Shown here in pieces: positions 50,303-61,384 of a stretch of 64,000 bases of DNA (position 1 is the first letter of the stretch; each line of letters opens with the position of its first letter). The stretch is taken from the NCBI GenBank assembly GCA_030680805.1, contig JAUXUK010000064.1, forward strand, positions 1 to 64,000, given 5' to 3'. Origin of the DNA: Sulfuritalea sp. (lineage in GTDB: Bacteria > Pseudomonadota > Gammaproteobacteria > Burkholderiales > Rhodocyclaceae). The notes beneath the pieces are model-generated. The model was given only the letters and a program-made list of their open reading frames with translations, made no database searches and was not told the DNA's origin. The position numbers and the translations under genes are program-made.

Positions 50303-50797
50303 ATGAGAATCTCAGGTCCAAGCGCTGCTGCCACTGCTCTGGCGAACTCCAGAACCAGGGCCGCCAGTGGCGCCGAAACAGCAATCCAGACGGTGAAACA
50401 AGCCGACCCGCGCGTCCGGCCGCAAGGCGAGTCCGTATCCGTGACCTTGTCCTCGGTCGACAAGCCCACGATCGCGCCGCCAGCAGTTGGCACGCGGTCC
50501 GTCTTTGCAGCAAGTCCCAATCCGCCGATCAACGCCAATCCCGACCTGCCACGCGCTACGCTCTCCGCTCTTGAGCAGAGGGCGGATCAAAGCGCCCCGC
50601 GCCCACTGGGCGGGGATGGCAACAGTGGCAGTTCGACAGGCTCTCCCGGCAACGCCAACGGGGCCCTTGAAAGCCGCCGGACGGAAGAACGGGCTCAGGC
50701 GGCAGCGCAGCAGGCAGGCAACGCGCAGGCGGAGAAGCCCTCCAACAGCGCAGCAAATACCGCCATCGCCGCCTACCAGCGAATCTTTTCGCTCTAG
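50303..50797 (+). CDS. Low-complexity hypothetical protein, 164 aa
   Basis: The product is Ala/Ser/Pro/Asn-rich and predicted disordered, with no signal peptide or membrane helix. Its last residues ([12 protein letters not shown]) look like a short conserved amphipathic tail. A GAGG Shine-Dalgarno 6 nt before the ATG supports a real gene. It converges with rluF (4-nt overlap of stops). Function is unknown. Intrinsic bias could also come from a spurious GC-rich frame, but the RBS and clean C-terminus favour coding. Confidence 0.55.
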   Translation: MRISGPSAAATALANSRTRAASGAETAIQTVKQADPRVRPQGESVSVTLSSVDKPTIAPPAVGTRSVFAASPNPPINANPDLPRATLSALEQRADQSAPRPLGGDGNSGSSTGSPGNANGALESRRTEERAQAAAQQAGNAQAEKPSNSAANTAIAAYQRIFSL

Positions 50798-51528
50798 AAG
50801 CCTTCGTTCTCGCGCAAAAAGCGCCACTGCCCCAGGGGCAGATCACCCAGGCGCACACGACCGATACGCACCCGCTTCAAACCAGTCACCCGCAGGCCCA
50901 CCAGTTCGCACATGCGGCGAATCTGCCGCTTGCGCCCCTCGGTCAGAACGAAACTCAGCTGCTCGGCATTGGCCCAGACGACCTTGGCCGGACGCAGTTT
51001 CCTGCCATCCAGTTCGAGCCCATGATTGAGCAACGCCAGACTGCGCGCGTCGAGCGCACCTTCGACGCGCACCAGGTATTCCTTCTCCACCTTCGAATCA
51101 TCGCCGATCAGTTGTCGCGCCACGCGGCCATCCTGAGTCAGGACCAGCAAGCCGGTGGAATCGATGTCGAGTCGGCCGGCCGGCGCCAGGCCCTTCAGGT
51201 GCGAGAGCTGAAAACGCTGATGATCCCCCGCCATCTGGGTTTTGGGCGAAATCAAACTGACCGCCGGCTGGTGGCCGTCTTCTGCCTGTGCGGAAACGTA
51301 GCCCATCGGCTTGTGCAGCAGAATGGTCGCCTGCCGCGCCTGCGTTGCACGCGCTTCAGGAGCCAGCGTAATCACCGCGTCGGCCGCGGCCCGGGTGCCC
51401 AACTGTGTGACCCGCTGGCCATCGACAAACACCAGTCCGCGCTCGATATAGGCGTCGGCTTCGCGCCGCGAACACAGTCCGCGTTCAGCGAGGAGTTTTG
51501 AAACCCGGATTCCCTGAGTATCATTCAT
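50794..51528 (-). CDS. rluF: 23S rRNA pseudouridine(2604) synthase RluF-like
   Basis: The 244-residue RsuA-family synthase has an S4 domain ([25 protein letters not shown]), the catalytic [20 protein letters not shown] with its Asp, and the C-terminal [29 protein letters not shown]. RluF modifies U2604 next to the RluB target. Assignment to RluF rather than RsuA or RluE rests on the C-terminal motif and is fairly sure. The ATG at 51528 is the first Met before the S4 domain. The MITE lies immediately upstream. Confidence 0.88.
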   Translation of the reverse strand: MNDTQGIRVSKLLAERGLCSRREADAYIERGLVFVDGQRVTQLGTRAAADAVITLAPEARATQARQATILLHKPMGYVSAQAEDGHQPAVSLISPKTQMAGDHQRFQLSHLKGLAPAGRLDIDSTGLLVLTQDGRVARQLIGDDSKVEKEYLVRVEGALDARSLALLNHGLELDGRKLRPAKVVWANAEQLSFVLTEGRKRQIRRMCELVGLRVTGLKRVRIGRVRLGDLPLGQWRFLRENEGF

Positions 51529-51553
51529 GGTCGCGCATTCTATCCCGACCTTA

Positions 51554-51820
51554 GAGCCTATTTCAGTAGGAATCATGCCCCGCGTTGAGACCAGGATCGG
51601 ATGGATGCAAGGCGCAGTGCGCGGCCAATGGTTGTTCCATTGGCAAGCGCTGCAACGCCGCAGACGCCGATCCTGGTCTCAACCCGAAGGGCCGTCGGGC
51701 GTTGGGCGCGCTGCCACGTTGTCGGTCGCTTGCATGGATGTACCATGCTGCACTCCCTCCGCCTCGCATCGCATCCCAACGCCCGACGGCGCGGGGTACG
51801 ATTCCTACTGAAATAGGCTC
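51554..51820. mobile_element. MITE with IS5/IS1031-like ends between rluF and rlmJ
   Basis: A 267-bp non-coding element. Its ends are perfect inverted repeats for 21 bp beginning GAGCCTATTTCAGTAGG, imperfect to about 34 bp. They are flanked by a TTA direct repeat (51551-51553 and 51821-51823). Inside are two large hairpin units: a 17-bp perfect inverted repeat (51584-51600 with 51667-51683) and a 16-bp one (51691-51706 with 51775-51790). GAG ends with a TNA target duplication fit the IS1031 group of the IS5 family. There is no transposase. Confidence 0.88.
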
Positions 51821-51822
51821 TT

Positions 51823-52695
51823 ATGCTCAGCTATCGCCACGCCTTTCACGCCGGTAACCATGCAGATGTCCTCAAGCACCTCGTGCTGATGCTCTGCATC
51901 GAGCACATGAACAGCAAGGACAAGCCCTACACCCTGGTCGACACCCACGCCGGCGCGGGTTTCTACGCCCTCGATGCGGAGCAGGCCAAGCGTACCGGCG
52001 AGTACGTGCAAGGCATCGGACGGCTGTGGGACCGCACGGATCTGCCGCTTCCGCTGGCCGAGTATGTAGCGGTAGTGCGCGCATTGAACGGAAGTGCAAC
52101 ACTGCGTCGCTATCCCGGATCACCCCGCTTTGCCTCAAACCTGATGCGCGACAACGCCGATGTGCGCGACACCCTGCGCCTCTGTGAACTCCACTCGACC
52201 GACTTCGCCCTGCTGCGCCGCCAGTTCAAGGATGCCGGCCGGCGCGTCAGCGTGGAACAGGCCGATGGCTTTGAAGTACTGAAGGCCGCGCTGCCGCCGC
52301 CGTCACGAAGGGGTTTGGTGCTGATCGACCCGTCCTACGAAATCAAGAGCGACTACATGAAAGTCGTCGGCGCGATCAAGGATGCCTTGAAACGCTTTGC
52401 CACCGGCACCTATCTGGTCTGGCACCCGATGCTGCCGAGCATCGAGGCCAACCATCTGCCCGACAAGCTGAAGAAAGCCGGCGCCAGCCACTGGCTGCAT
52501 GCCACGCTCAGCATTCGCGCACCGGCAACGAAAGGCCACGGCATGCATGGCAGCGGCATGTTCGTGATCAATCCGCCCTGGCAATTGGCTGCCGCGCTGC
52601 AAGAGTGCCTGCCTTTCCTTGCCTCTGTGCTGGCCTTGGACGAGGGCGCAGGCTGGAGCGTCGACCAGTACGAGCAAAGCCCGGGCAAAGGCTGA
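51823..52695 (+). CDS. rlmJ: 23S rRNA (adenine(2030)-N(6))-methyltransferase RlmJ
   Basis: RlmJ methylates A2030 of 23S rRNA. The 290-residue product starts MLSYRHAFHAGNHADVLKHLVLML, as in E. coli RlmJ. It has DTHAGAGFYALD (SAM site region) and LVLIDPSYEIKSDY, the DPPY-type motif. The A of its ATG is also the last base of the MITE target duplication (TTA), so the element abuts the start codon. No Shine-Dalgarno is left in front of it. Confidence 0.95.
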   Translation: MLSYRHAFHAGNHADVLKHLVLMLCIEHMNSKDKPYTLVDTHAGAGFYALDAEQAKRTGEYVQGIGRLWDRTDLPLPLAEYVAVVRALNGSATLRRYPGSPRFASNLMRDNADVRDTLRLCELHSTDFALLRRQFKDAGRRVSVEQADGFEVLKAALPPPSRRGLVLIDPSYEIKSDYMKVVGAIKDALKRFATGTYLVWHPMLPSIEANHLPDKLKKAGASHWLHATLSIRAPATKGHGMHGSGMFVINPPWQLAAALQECLPFLASVLALDEGAGWSVDQYEQSPGKG

Positions 52696-52707
52696 GAAAC
52701 CTTCCTT

Positions 52708-54699
<1,992 letters not shown>

Positions 54700-54728
54700 G
54701 GCAAATTCCTCAATCGTATTTGAATGAT

Positions 54729-55136
54729 CTACGCGCAACTGGCGCGCATGGCATCAGGCAACGGTATCGACTTCCCCGTCGACGGATTGATCCACACCAG
54801 CTTGGCCGCCCCCTCGGCAAAGAGCCGATCATCGCCGACCAGACGCAGTTCGTAGTAGGTCGGTACGCTGCTGCGCCCCGGCGTGCCGCAGAACATGCGG
54901 CACTCGATGGTGCCGGGATAGGTAAAGGGAATCAGGAAAGTGCAACTGGCATTGACGATCACCGGGCCCTGGGTCTGCGTCACCGTCGTACCGAAGCCGA
55001 AGGTCTCCAGCCATTCGATGCGCGTCTGTTCCATGTAGCGGAAATAGACCGTGTTATTGACGTGCCCCATGGCATCCTGGTCACCCCAGCGAATGGGCAT
55101 CTGATTGCTGTAAACAAGCTTGCGGTGGTGTTCCAT
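54729..55136 (-). CDS. Acyl-CoA thioesterase (4-hydroxybenzoyl-CoA thioesterase/YbgC-like)
   Basis: The 135-residue hotdog-fold protein has [30 protein letters not shown], with the catalytic Asp region of 4HBT/YbgC enzymes, and [24 protein letters not shown]. It probably hydrolyses acyl-CoA or aryl-CoA thioesters in the cytoplasm. It is co-transcribed with the acetoacetate-CoA ligase and divergent from the ETF-quinone oxidoreductase gene. Confidence 0.88.
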   Translation of the reverse strand: MEHHRKLVYSNQMPIRWGDQDAMGHVNNTVYFRYMEQTRIEWLETFGFGTTVTQTQGPVIVNASCTFLIPFTYPGTIECRMFCGTPGRSSVPTYYELRLVGDDRLFAEGAAKLVWINPSTGKSIPLPDAMRASCA

Positions 55137-55210
55137 AGAGTGAATGCCCTAGGGTCGCGAGAATGTTCAAGATTATAATCTGCCCATCAACCCAATCGAT
55201 TGAGGTCAGC

Positions 55211-56842
55211 ATGCAGCGCGAAGCCATGGAGTTCGACGTCGTCATCGTGGGCGGTGGTCCGGCCGGACTCGCCGCCGCGATTCGCTTGAAGCAGATCAAT
55301 GCGGAAATCAATGTCTGCCTGATCGAAAAAGGCTCGGAAATAGGCGCCCACATCCTTTCCGGCGCCGTCATGGATCCGCGTGCGCTGACCGAACTGATTC
55401 CCGACTGGCAGGCGCAGGGCGCGCCGATGGAGACCGCAGTCACCCGCGACCGTTTCGCCTTCCTGACGCAGCACGGCTTCGTCGACCTTCCCGCCATCCT
55501 GCTGCCCGGTTGCTTCCAGAACCACGGCAACTACGTCATCAGCCTTGGCCAGCTTTGCCGCTGGCTGGGGGCGCAAGCCGAGGCGCTGGGCGTCGAAATC
55601 TACCCCGGCTTCGCCGGCGCCGAAGTGCTCTACGACGACAAGGGTGCAGTGCGCGGCGTCGCGACCGGCGACATGGGGGTCGGACACGACGGACAGCCCA
55701 CCGCCAACCATCAACCCGGCATGGAGCTGCTCGCCAAATACACGTTGTTCGCCGAAGGCTGCCGCGGTCATCTGGGCAAGCAGGTCGAAGACCGGTTCAA
55801 CCTGCGCGCCGAATCGGATCCGCAAACCTACGCCATCGGCATCAAGGAGCTGTGGGAGGTCGATCCCGAACAACACGAGAAAGGTCTCGTGATGCACACC
55901 TTCGGCTGGCCGATGAAATCCGACACCTACGGCGGCGGCTTCATCTACCACTTCGGCGAAAACCTGGTATCGGTAGGCCTGGTCGTCGGCCTCGGCTACA
56001 AGAATCCCTTCCTCGCTCCCTTCGAGGAAATGCAGCGCATGAAAACCCACCCGCAGGTCGCTCCCCTGTTCAAGGGTGCCAAGCGCCTCGCCTACGGTGC
56101 GCGTGCCCTGGCGGCTGGAGGACTGCAGTCCCTGCCCAAGCTCGACTTTCCCGGCGGCGCATTGATCGGCGACGACGCCGGCATGCTGGTCGCCTCGCGC
56201 ATCAAGGGCAGCCACGCCGCGATCAAGAGCGGCATGCTGGCGGGCGAGGCCGCCGCCGCCGCACTGGCGGCTGGCCGCGCCAACGACGCCCTGACAGCCT
56301 ATCCGGAAGCCTTCGGCGACTCATGGCTGTACGACGAGTTGCACACTGCGCGCAACTTCAAACCGTGGATGGCCAAGGGATTGTGGACGGGTTCGGTGAT
56401 GTTCGGCATCGACCAGGTGCTGCTGCGTGGCAAGGCGCCGTGGACCCTGCACAACTCGGCCGACCACCTGAAGCTCAAGCCGGCCGCCGAATGCAAGCCG
56501 ATCGCCTACCCGAAGCCCGATGGCGTGCTGACCTTCGACCGCCTCTCCTCCGTTTTTCTGTCAAACACCAATCACGAGGAAGACCAGCCCTGTCATCTGC
56601 AACTGAAAAATGCGGACGTGCCGATCAACACCAATCTCGCGCTCTACGACGCCCCCGAGCAGCGCTACGGCCCGGCGGGTGTATATGAAATCCTGCGCGA
56701 CGATGACGGCAGCAATCCGCGCCTGCAGATCAATGCGCAGAACTGCGTGCACTGCAAGACCTGCGACATCAAGGATCCGACGCAGAACATCAACTGGGTG
56801 GTGCCGCAGGGTGGAGAAGGGCCGATCTACACGCAGATGTAA
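55211..56842 (+). CDS. Electron transfer flavoprotein-ubiquinone oxidoreductase
   Basis: ETF-QO passes electrons from reduced ETF to the quinone pool. The 543-residue product has FAD motif VVIVGGGPAGLAAAIRLKQ, the membrane-associating region, and a C-terminal 4Fe-4S ferredoxin-like segment with NCVHCKTCDIKDPTQNINW plus an upstream Cys in DQPCHLQ. The ATG at 55211 has GAGG 5 nt upstream; an alternative start at 55163 adds 16 unlike residues. It completes the ETF/acyl-CoA dehydrogenase system encoded at 57-61 kb. Confidence 0.96.
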   Translation: MQREAMEFDVVIVGGGPAGLAAAIRLKQINAEINVCLIEKGSEIGAHILSGAVMDPRALTELIPDWQAQGAPMETAVTRDRFAFLTQHGFVDLPAILLPGCFQNHGNYVISLGQLCRWLGAQAEALGVEIYPGFAGAEVLYDDKGAVRGVATGDMGVGHDGQPTANHQPGMELLAKYTLFAEGCRGHLGKQVEDRFNLRAESDPQTYAIGIKELWEVDPEQHEKGLVMHTFGWPMKSDTYGGGFIYHFGENLVSVGLVVGLGYKNPFLAPFEEMQRMKTHPQVAPLFKGAKRLAYGARALAAGGLQSLPKLDFPGGALIGDDAGMLVASRIKGSHAAIKSGMLAGEAAAAALAAGRANDALTAYPEAFGDSWLYDELHTARNFKPWMAKGLWTGSVMFGIDQVLLRGKAPWTLHNSADHLKLKPAAECKPIAYPKPDGVLTFDRLSSVFLSNTNHEEDQPCHLQLKNADVPINTNLALYDAPEQRYGPAGVYEILRDDDGSNPRLQINAQNCVHCKTCDIKDPTQNINWVVPQGGEGPIYTQM

Positions 56843-56865
56843 AACAAAGGAAGCACTGAATAAGC

Positions 56866-56934
56866 CGTCACACCGGCGAAAGCCGGTGTCCAGTGCCTTG
56901 ATTTGTCTGGATTCCGGCCTTCGCCGGAATGACG
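56866..56934. repeat. REP-like inverted pair (BIME)
   Basis: Two palindromic units face each other. The first (56866-56893) has CACCGGCG/AAAG/CCGGTG, and the second (56907-56934) ATTCCGGCC/TT/CGCCGGAAT, with the flanks CGTCA...CCAG and CTGG...TGACG. This is the extragenic palindrome type common in GC-rich proteobacteria. It lies just after the ETF-QO stop. Confidence 0.8.
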
Positions 56935-57017
56935 ATTTGGTACTTGATCAGTGTTTCCCAAAGTCCAGTGGAGGCCAATGCCGGCTTTATCGGCGTTAAG
57001 CGTAGCGGCCACAACTA

Positions 57018-57041
57018 AAAGTCGGCGCTGGCGGGACGGCG
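57018..57041 (+). repeat. Dispersed 25-bp motif, copy 12 (intergenic)
   Basis: AAAGTCGGCGCTGGCG, GG, ACGGCG. It lies between ETF-QO and the acyl-CoA dehydrogenase, immediately before the terminator hairpin. Confidence 0.88.
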
Positions 57042-57043
57042 CC

Positions 57044-57079
57044 ATGAAAAACGGGAACCCGTGGGTTCCCGTTTTTCAT
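57044..57079. terminator. Bidirectional terminator
   Basis: A perfect palindrome: AAAAACGGGAACCC, GT, GGGTTCCCGTTTTT, extended by ATG/CAT. It serves the convergent ETF-QO (plus) and acyl-CoA dehydrogenase (minus) genes. Confidence 0.92.
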
Positions 57080-57095
57080 TACGGTGGACGCAAGA

Positions 57096-58898
57096 TCAGA
57101 ACATCGCTTCGTCCAAAGCCAGGGCGCTCGTGCCGCCCTGCACTACTTCCTGCGCCAGACCATCCGCAGCGGCCATGACGTGGTCGGCGTAGAAATGCGC
57201 CGTGGCGATTTTCGCGGGGAAGAAGCCATCGGTGTCGCCGCCGGCGATCTTGCCTTGCGCGACCAGTGCGGCGCGCGCCATCATCCAGCCACCCGAGACA
57301 ATGCCCATCAGACGCAGGAAAGGCACGGCGCCCACCGCCACGGCACGCACGTCCTTGCCGTAGTTGGCCACGATGTAGTCGGTCGCCTGCTGCAGCGACT
57401 CGATGCCCCGTCCCAGCGCAGCGGCGATCGCAACGAACTCGGCGCCCGCCTGCTTCGCGACCTCGCCGCGAGTCTGCTGCATCATGCCGATCAAGGCCTT
57501 GATCGTGGCGCCGCCCTCGCGGGCAATCTTGCGGCCCATCAGGTCGTTGGCCTGAATGCCGGTGGTACCTTCGTAGATCGTGGTGATGCGGGCGTCGCGC
57601 ATGAACTGCGCGGCACCGGTTTCCTCGATGAAGCCCATGCCGCCATGCACCTGCACGCCGAGATAAGCCAGTTCGTTGCCGGTCTCGGTGCTCCAGCCCT
57701 TGACCACCGGGATCATCAGATCGACATAGGCCTGATTCTGCGCACGCTCGGTCTTGTCCGGGTGGCGAGCTGCGGCGTCATGCGCTGCGGCCACCGAGTA
57801 GGCCAGCGCACGCATGGCTTCCACCTGCGAGCGCATCAGCATCAGCATGCGGCGAATGTCCGGGTGCCGGATGATAGGCACACCGGCGGCCGAGCCCTCG
57901 ATGGCGCGGCCCTGCACCCGGTCGCGGGCGTAAGCGACCGCGTGCTGATAGGCGCGCTCGCCGATGGCGAGGCCTTCAAGGCCCACCGCGAAGCGCGCCG
58001 CGTTCATCATGACGAACATGTACTTGAGGCCTTCATTCTCCTTGCCCACCAGAGTGCCGATCGCGCCGCCGCTGTCGCCCAGCGCCATGACGCAGGTCGG
58101 GCTGGCATGGATGCCCAGCTTGTGCTCGACGGACACGCAATACGCATCGTTGCGCGCGCCGAGTTTGTAACCCCCGGAGCCATCCGGATTGACCATGAAC
58201 TTCGGCACGACGAACAGCGAAATGCCCTTGACGCCTTCCGGCGCATCCGGCGTGCGGGCGAGCACGAGATGGATGGTGTTCTCCGCCATGTCGTGATCGC
58301 CGTAGGTGATGAAAATCTTGTTGCCGGAAATGCGGTAGGTGCCATCTGCCTGCGGCACGGCGCGCGAGCGGATCGCGGCCAGATCGGAGCCGGCCTGCGG
58401 CTCGGTAATATTCATGGTGCCGGTCCACTTGCCCGAAATCATGTTGGGCAGGTACATCGCCTTCTGCGCGTCGGTGCCGGCGAGTTCCAGCGCTTCGATG
58501 GCGCCGAGCGTCAGCAGGGGGCATAGCGAAAACGCCATGTTGGACGACTTCCACATCTCCTGCACCGCCGCCGAGACCACCTTGGGCAGGCCCTGTCCAC
58601 CATGCTCCGGGTTGCACGAGAGTGCGTTCCAGCCGTTCTCGACGAACTGGCTATAGGCCTCCTTGAAACCCTTGGGCATGGTCACGGCTTTGTCGGCCCA
58701 GCGCACACCTTCCTGATCGCCCGTGGCATTGAGCGGCGCCAGCACACCGCTGGTGAACTTCGCCGACTCATCGAGAATCGCCTCGACCACATCTGCCGCC
58801 GCTTCCTCGTAACCGGGCAATGCGGCCACCTTGTCGATGCCGGCCAGTTCGGTCAACACGAACTGCATGTCTTTCAAAGGGGCGGTATAGCTGCTCAT
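57096..58898 (-). CDS. Acyl-CoA dehydrogenase with C-terminal extension (DmdC/AcdB-like)
   Basis: The 600-residue protein is longer than ordinary acyl-CoA dehydrogenases (about 390). It has an extra N-terminal helical part and a C-terminal extension domain (GATIKALIGMMQQTRGEVAKQ onward). Core motifs are GTMNITEPQAGSDLAAIR, KIFITYGDHDMAENTIHLVLAR, HGGMGFIEETGAAQFMRDARITTIYEGTTGIQANDLMGRKI. Such enzymes act on medium/long acyl-CoA or methylmercaptopropionyl-CoA. Proximity to etfAB (42 nt after etfA) and thiolase points to general fatty acyl-CoA oxidation. Confidence 0.92.
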   Translation of the reverse strand: MSSYTAPLKDMQFVLTELAGIDKVAALPGYEEAAADVVEAILDESAKFTSGVLAPLNATGDQEGVRWADKAVTMPKGFKEAYSQFVENGWNALSCNPEHGGQGLPKVVSAAVQEMWKSSNMAFSLCPLLTLGAIEALELAGTDAQKAMYLPNMISGKWTGTMNITEPQAGSDLAAIRSRAVPQADGTYRISGNKIFITYGDHDMAENTIHLVLARTPDAPEGVKGISLFVVPKFMVNPDGSGGYKLGARNDAYCVSVEHKLGIHASPTCVMALGDSGGAIGTLVGKENEGLKYMFVMMNAARFAVGLEGLAIGERAYQHAVAYARDRVQGRAIEGSAAGVPIIRHPDIRRMLMLMRSQVEAMRALAYSVAAAHDAAARHPDKTERAQNQAYVDLMIPVVKGWSTETGNELAYLGVQVHGGMGFIEETGAAQFMRDARITTIYEGTTGIQANDLMGRKIAREGGATIKALIGMMQQTRGEVAKQAGAEFVAIAAALGRGIESLQQATDYIVANYGKDVRAVAVGAVPFLRLMGIVSGGWMMARAALVAQGKIAGGDTDGFFPAKIATAHFYADHVMAAADGLAQEVVQGGTSALALDEAMF

Positions 58899-58940
58899 GT
58901 GTAGTGCTCCGTGATCAATGGGTCCGGCAGAAAGTGATGG

Positions 58941-59873
58941 TCAAAGCCCCGCGACCAGTTCCGGCACTGCCTGGAACAGGTCGGCCACCAGACCGTAATC
59001 GGCGACCTGGAAGATGGGCGCGTCGGGATCCTTGTTGATCGCCACGATCACCTTGGAATCCTTCATGCCCGCCAGATGCTGGATCGCGCCAGAAATGCCG
59101 ATGGCGATATACAACTGCGGCGCGACGATCTTGCCGGTCTGGCCGACCTGGTAGTCGTTGGGCACGAAGCCGGCATCCACCGCGGCGCGGGAAGCGCCCA
59201 TGGCGGCCCCGAGCTTGTCGGCCAACGGCTCCAGCACCTTGTGGTAGTTCTCGCCGCTGCCCATGCCGCGACCGCCGGAGACGATGATCTTGGCCGCCGC
59301 CAGCTCCGGCCGCGCCGACTTGGTCAACTCGCGGCTGATCAGCTTCGATTGGCCAAGGTCGGCCCCCGCTGCGATGCTCTCGACCGCAGCACTGCCGCCC
59401 GACGCGGCGGCGGCATCGAAGCCCGTGGTGCGCCCCGTGATGACCTTGGTCGCATCGCTCGACTTCACCGTAGCAAGCGCATTGCCGGCGTAGATCGGAC
59501 GGACGAAGGTATCGGCATCGACCACAGAAATGATTTCAGAGATTTGCGCCGCGTCGAGCAGCGCCGCCACGCGCGGCAGGGTGTTCTTTCCGTTGCTGGT
59601 GGCCGGGGCAATGATGTGCGTGTAGCCACTGGCGTTGGCAACAATCAGGGCGGCAAGATTCTCCGCGGACTGATCACCGTAATGAGCGGCATCGGCGACC
59701 TTGACCTTGGCTACGCCCTGGACCTTCGCCGCCTGTTCGGCCACTGCGCCGCAGTTCGCGCCGGCAACGAGAATGTGGACCTCGCCCCCGATCTTTGCCG
59801 CAGCAGTGACGGCGTTGAGGGTCGCGGCCTTGAGGACGGCGTTGTCGTGTTCTGCTATGACGAGGAGGCTCAT
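58941..59873 (-). CDS. etfA: Electron transfer flavoprotein subunit alpha
   Basis: The 310-residue FAD-binding subunit has [14 protein letters not shown]-type sequence ([21 protein letters not shown]), [54 protein letters not shown], the family C-terminal signature. It forms the heterodimer with EtfB and takes electrons from acyl-CoA dehydrogenases. The ATG overlaps the etfB stop by 4 nt. Confidence 0.97.
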   Translation of the reverse strand: MSLLVIAEHDNAVLKAATLNAVTAAAKIGGEVHILVAGANCGAVAEQAAKVQGVAKVKVADAAHYGDQSAENLAALIVANASGYTHIIAPATSNGKNTLPRVAALLDAAQISEIISVVDADTFVRPIYAGNALATVKSSDATKVITGRTTGFDAAAASGGSAAVESIAAGADLGQSKLISRELTKSARPELAAAKIIVSGGRGMGSGENYHKVLEPLADKLGAAMGASRAAVDAGFVPNDYQVGQTGKIVAPQLYIAIGISGAIQHLAGMKDSKVIVAINKDPDAPIFQVADYGLVADLFQAVPELVAGL

Positions 59874-60622
59874 GCGATCACCTTGGCTTCGTTCTTGAGT
59901 TTGTCGATCAGTTGCGCCACATCGGCGACTTTTATGCCGGCGCTGCGCTTGGGCGGTTCCGTTACCGTTACCGTGGTCAGACGCGGGGCCACATCGACGC
60001 CGAGGTCGGCGGGTTTGACGATCTCCATCGGCTTCTTCTTGGCCTTCATGATGTTGGGCAGCGTGGCGTAGCGCGGTTCATTGAGGCGCAGGTCGGCGCT
60101 GATGACTGCCGGCAGAGTGACTTCGATGGTCTCGAGCCCTCCATCGACCTCGCGGGTCACCGTGGCCTTGCCGTCGGCGATCACGACCTTGGAGGCGAAG
60201 GTGGCTTGCGACCAGCCCAGCAGAGCGGCCAGCATCTGGCCGGTCTGGTTGGCGTCGTCGTCGATAGCCTGCTTGCCGAGGATGATGAGTTGCGGCGCTT
60301 CCTTCTTCGCCACGGCTGCCAGCAGTTTGGCCACCGCCAGCGGCTGCAGTTCGACATCGGTTTCGACGAGTATCGAGCGGTCGGCGCCGATGGCCATCGC
60401 GGTGCGCAGGGTTTCCTGGCAGGCAGTGACGCCACAAGAGACTGCGATCACTTCGGTCGCGGTGCCCGCTTCCTTGAGCCGCATCGCTTCTTCCACCGCG
60501 ATTTCATCGAAGGGATTCATCGACATTTTCACATTCGCCAGATCGACACCACTGCCGTCTGCCTTGACGCGCACCTTGACGTTGTAGTCAATCACGCGCT
60601 TGACCGGAACGAGGATTTTCAA
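59870..60622 (-). CDS. etfB: Electron transfer flavoprotein subunit beta
   Basis: The 250-residue AMP-binding subunit has [47 protein letters not shown], and [33 protein letters not shown], diagnostic of EtfB. It is the first gene of etfB-etfA-acyl-CoA dehydrogenase. The gene is divergent from tetR with a palindrome between them, so the TetR protein probably controls it. Confidence 0.97.
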   Translation of the reverse strand: MKILVPVKRVIDYNVKVRVKADGSGVDLANVKMSMNPFDEIAVEEAMRLKEAGTATEVIAVSCGVTACQETLRTAMAIGADRSILVETDVELQPLAVAKLLAAVAKKEAPQLIILGKQAIDDDANQTGQMLAALLGWSQATFASKVVIADGKATVTREVDGGLETIEVTLPAVISADLRLNEPRYATLPNIMKAKKKPMEIVKPADLGVDVAPRLTTVTVTEPPKRSAGIKVADVAQLIDKLKNEAKVIA

Positions 60623-60698
60623 GCGACTCTCCTTGAGTATTGCGGATCGGAAAAAACAAACATTCTAGCGACTATTCAGAACTGGACAGAAAGCGCGC

Positions 60699-60716
60699 CC
60701 ATACGGTTACGTATGG
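60699..60716. promoter_or_regulatory. Palindromic operator between etfB and tetR
   Basis: CCATACG, GTTA, CGTATGG is a perfect 7-bp inverted repeat with a 4-bp centre. A related half-site CCGTATGG occurs at 60761-60768, overlapping the tetR start. Its size and position fit a TetR-family operator controlling both directions. Confidence 0.7.
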
Positions 60717-60764
60717 TTTGTGAGATACTACCGCAGACCGCAACAGAATTCAATACCCTACCGT

Positions 60765-61340
60765 ATGGAAACAAAACCCGTCAAAGCCGTCCGTACCTCC
60801 CTGGACAGGGAATCCTGGATCAAGGGCGCGATCGCCATCCTGGCCGAGCACGGCGCCGAGCGCCTGCGCGTCGAAGTCCTGGCCAAGCGGCTGGGCGTAA
60901 CCAAAGGCAGCTTTTACTGGCACTTCAAGGATCGCCGTGATCTGCAGCATGCGGTGCTGGACTTCTGGAAGGAAGGCCGCATCCGCGACATCCGCAAACA
61001 GACCCAAGCCGAGCCGGGCGGCGAAGTCGCTGCCCTGCTCCACACCATCGAGGTCTACTCGTCGGCGCGCAACCGCAAGGGCATTTCGATCGAAGCTGCG
61101 GTGCGCGACTGGGCGCGGCGCGACGCGCAGGCGGTGGCCGTGGTCGAAGAAGTCGATGCCGAGCGCCTGGCCTGCTCCTGCCGCCTGTTTCTGGCCTGCG
61201 GGCTGAATGAAGAAGAGGCGAAGGCACGCAGCGTCATGCTCTACGCGTATGTCTTCGGTGCCGCCCTGATGCGCTGCGGCAGTTTTGCCGCCGACATGGC
61301 TTCGCTGAAAGCCTGGATCGCCGACCGCATTGCAAAGTGA
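60765..61340 (+). CDS. TetR family transcriptional regulator
   Basis: The 191-residue protein has an N-terminal TetR helix-turn-helix (WIKGAIAILAEHGAERLRVEVLAKRLGVTKGSFYWHFKDRRDLQHAVLDFW) and a C-terminal ligand domain ending MASLKAWIADRIAK. Neighbouring beta-oxidation genes suggest an acyl-CoA or fatty acid ligand, by analogy with FadR/PsrA-type TetR regulators; this is inference. The ATG at 60765 overlaps a half-operator, consistent with autorepression. It converges with the thiolase gene. Confidence 0.92.
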   Translation: METKPVKAVRTSLDRESWIKGAIAILAEHGAERLRVEVLAKRLGVTKGSFYWHFKDRRDLQHAVLDFWKEGRIRDIRKQTQAEPGGEVAALLHTIEVYSSARNRKGISIEAAVRDWARRDAQAVAVVEEVDAERLACSCRLFLACGLNEEEAKARSVMLYAYVFGAALMRCGSFAADMASLKAWIADRIAK

Positions 61341-61384
61341 ATGTGGCCGGCGGCCTTGGGCTGCCGAAGCTGGCATGGTGGCGA

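Noticed and set aside
51527-51857. Several short open frames inside the MITE
   Set aside because: They come from the inverted-repeat structure, have no RBS and no protein-like sequence.
57084-58526. 480-codon open frame opposite the acyl-CoA dehydrogenase
   Set aside because: The opposite-strand dehydrogenase has all family motifs; this frame is His/Arg-rich noise.
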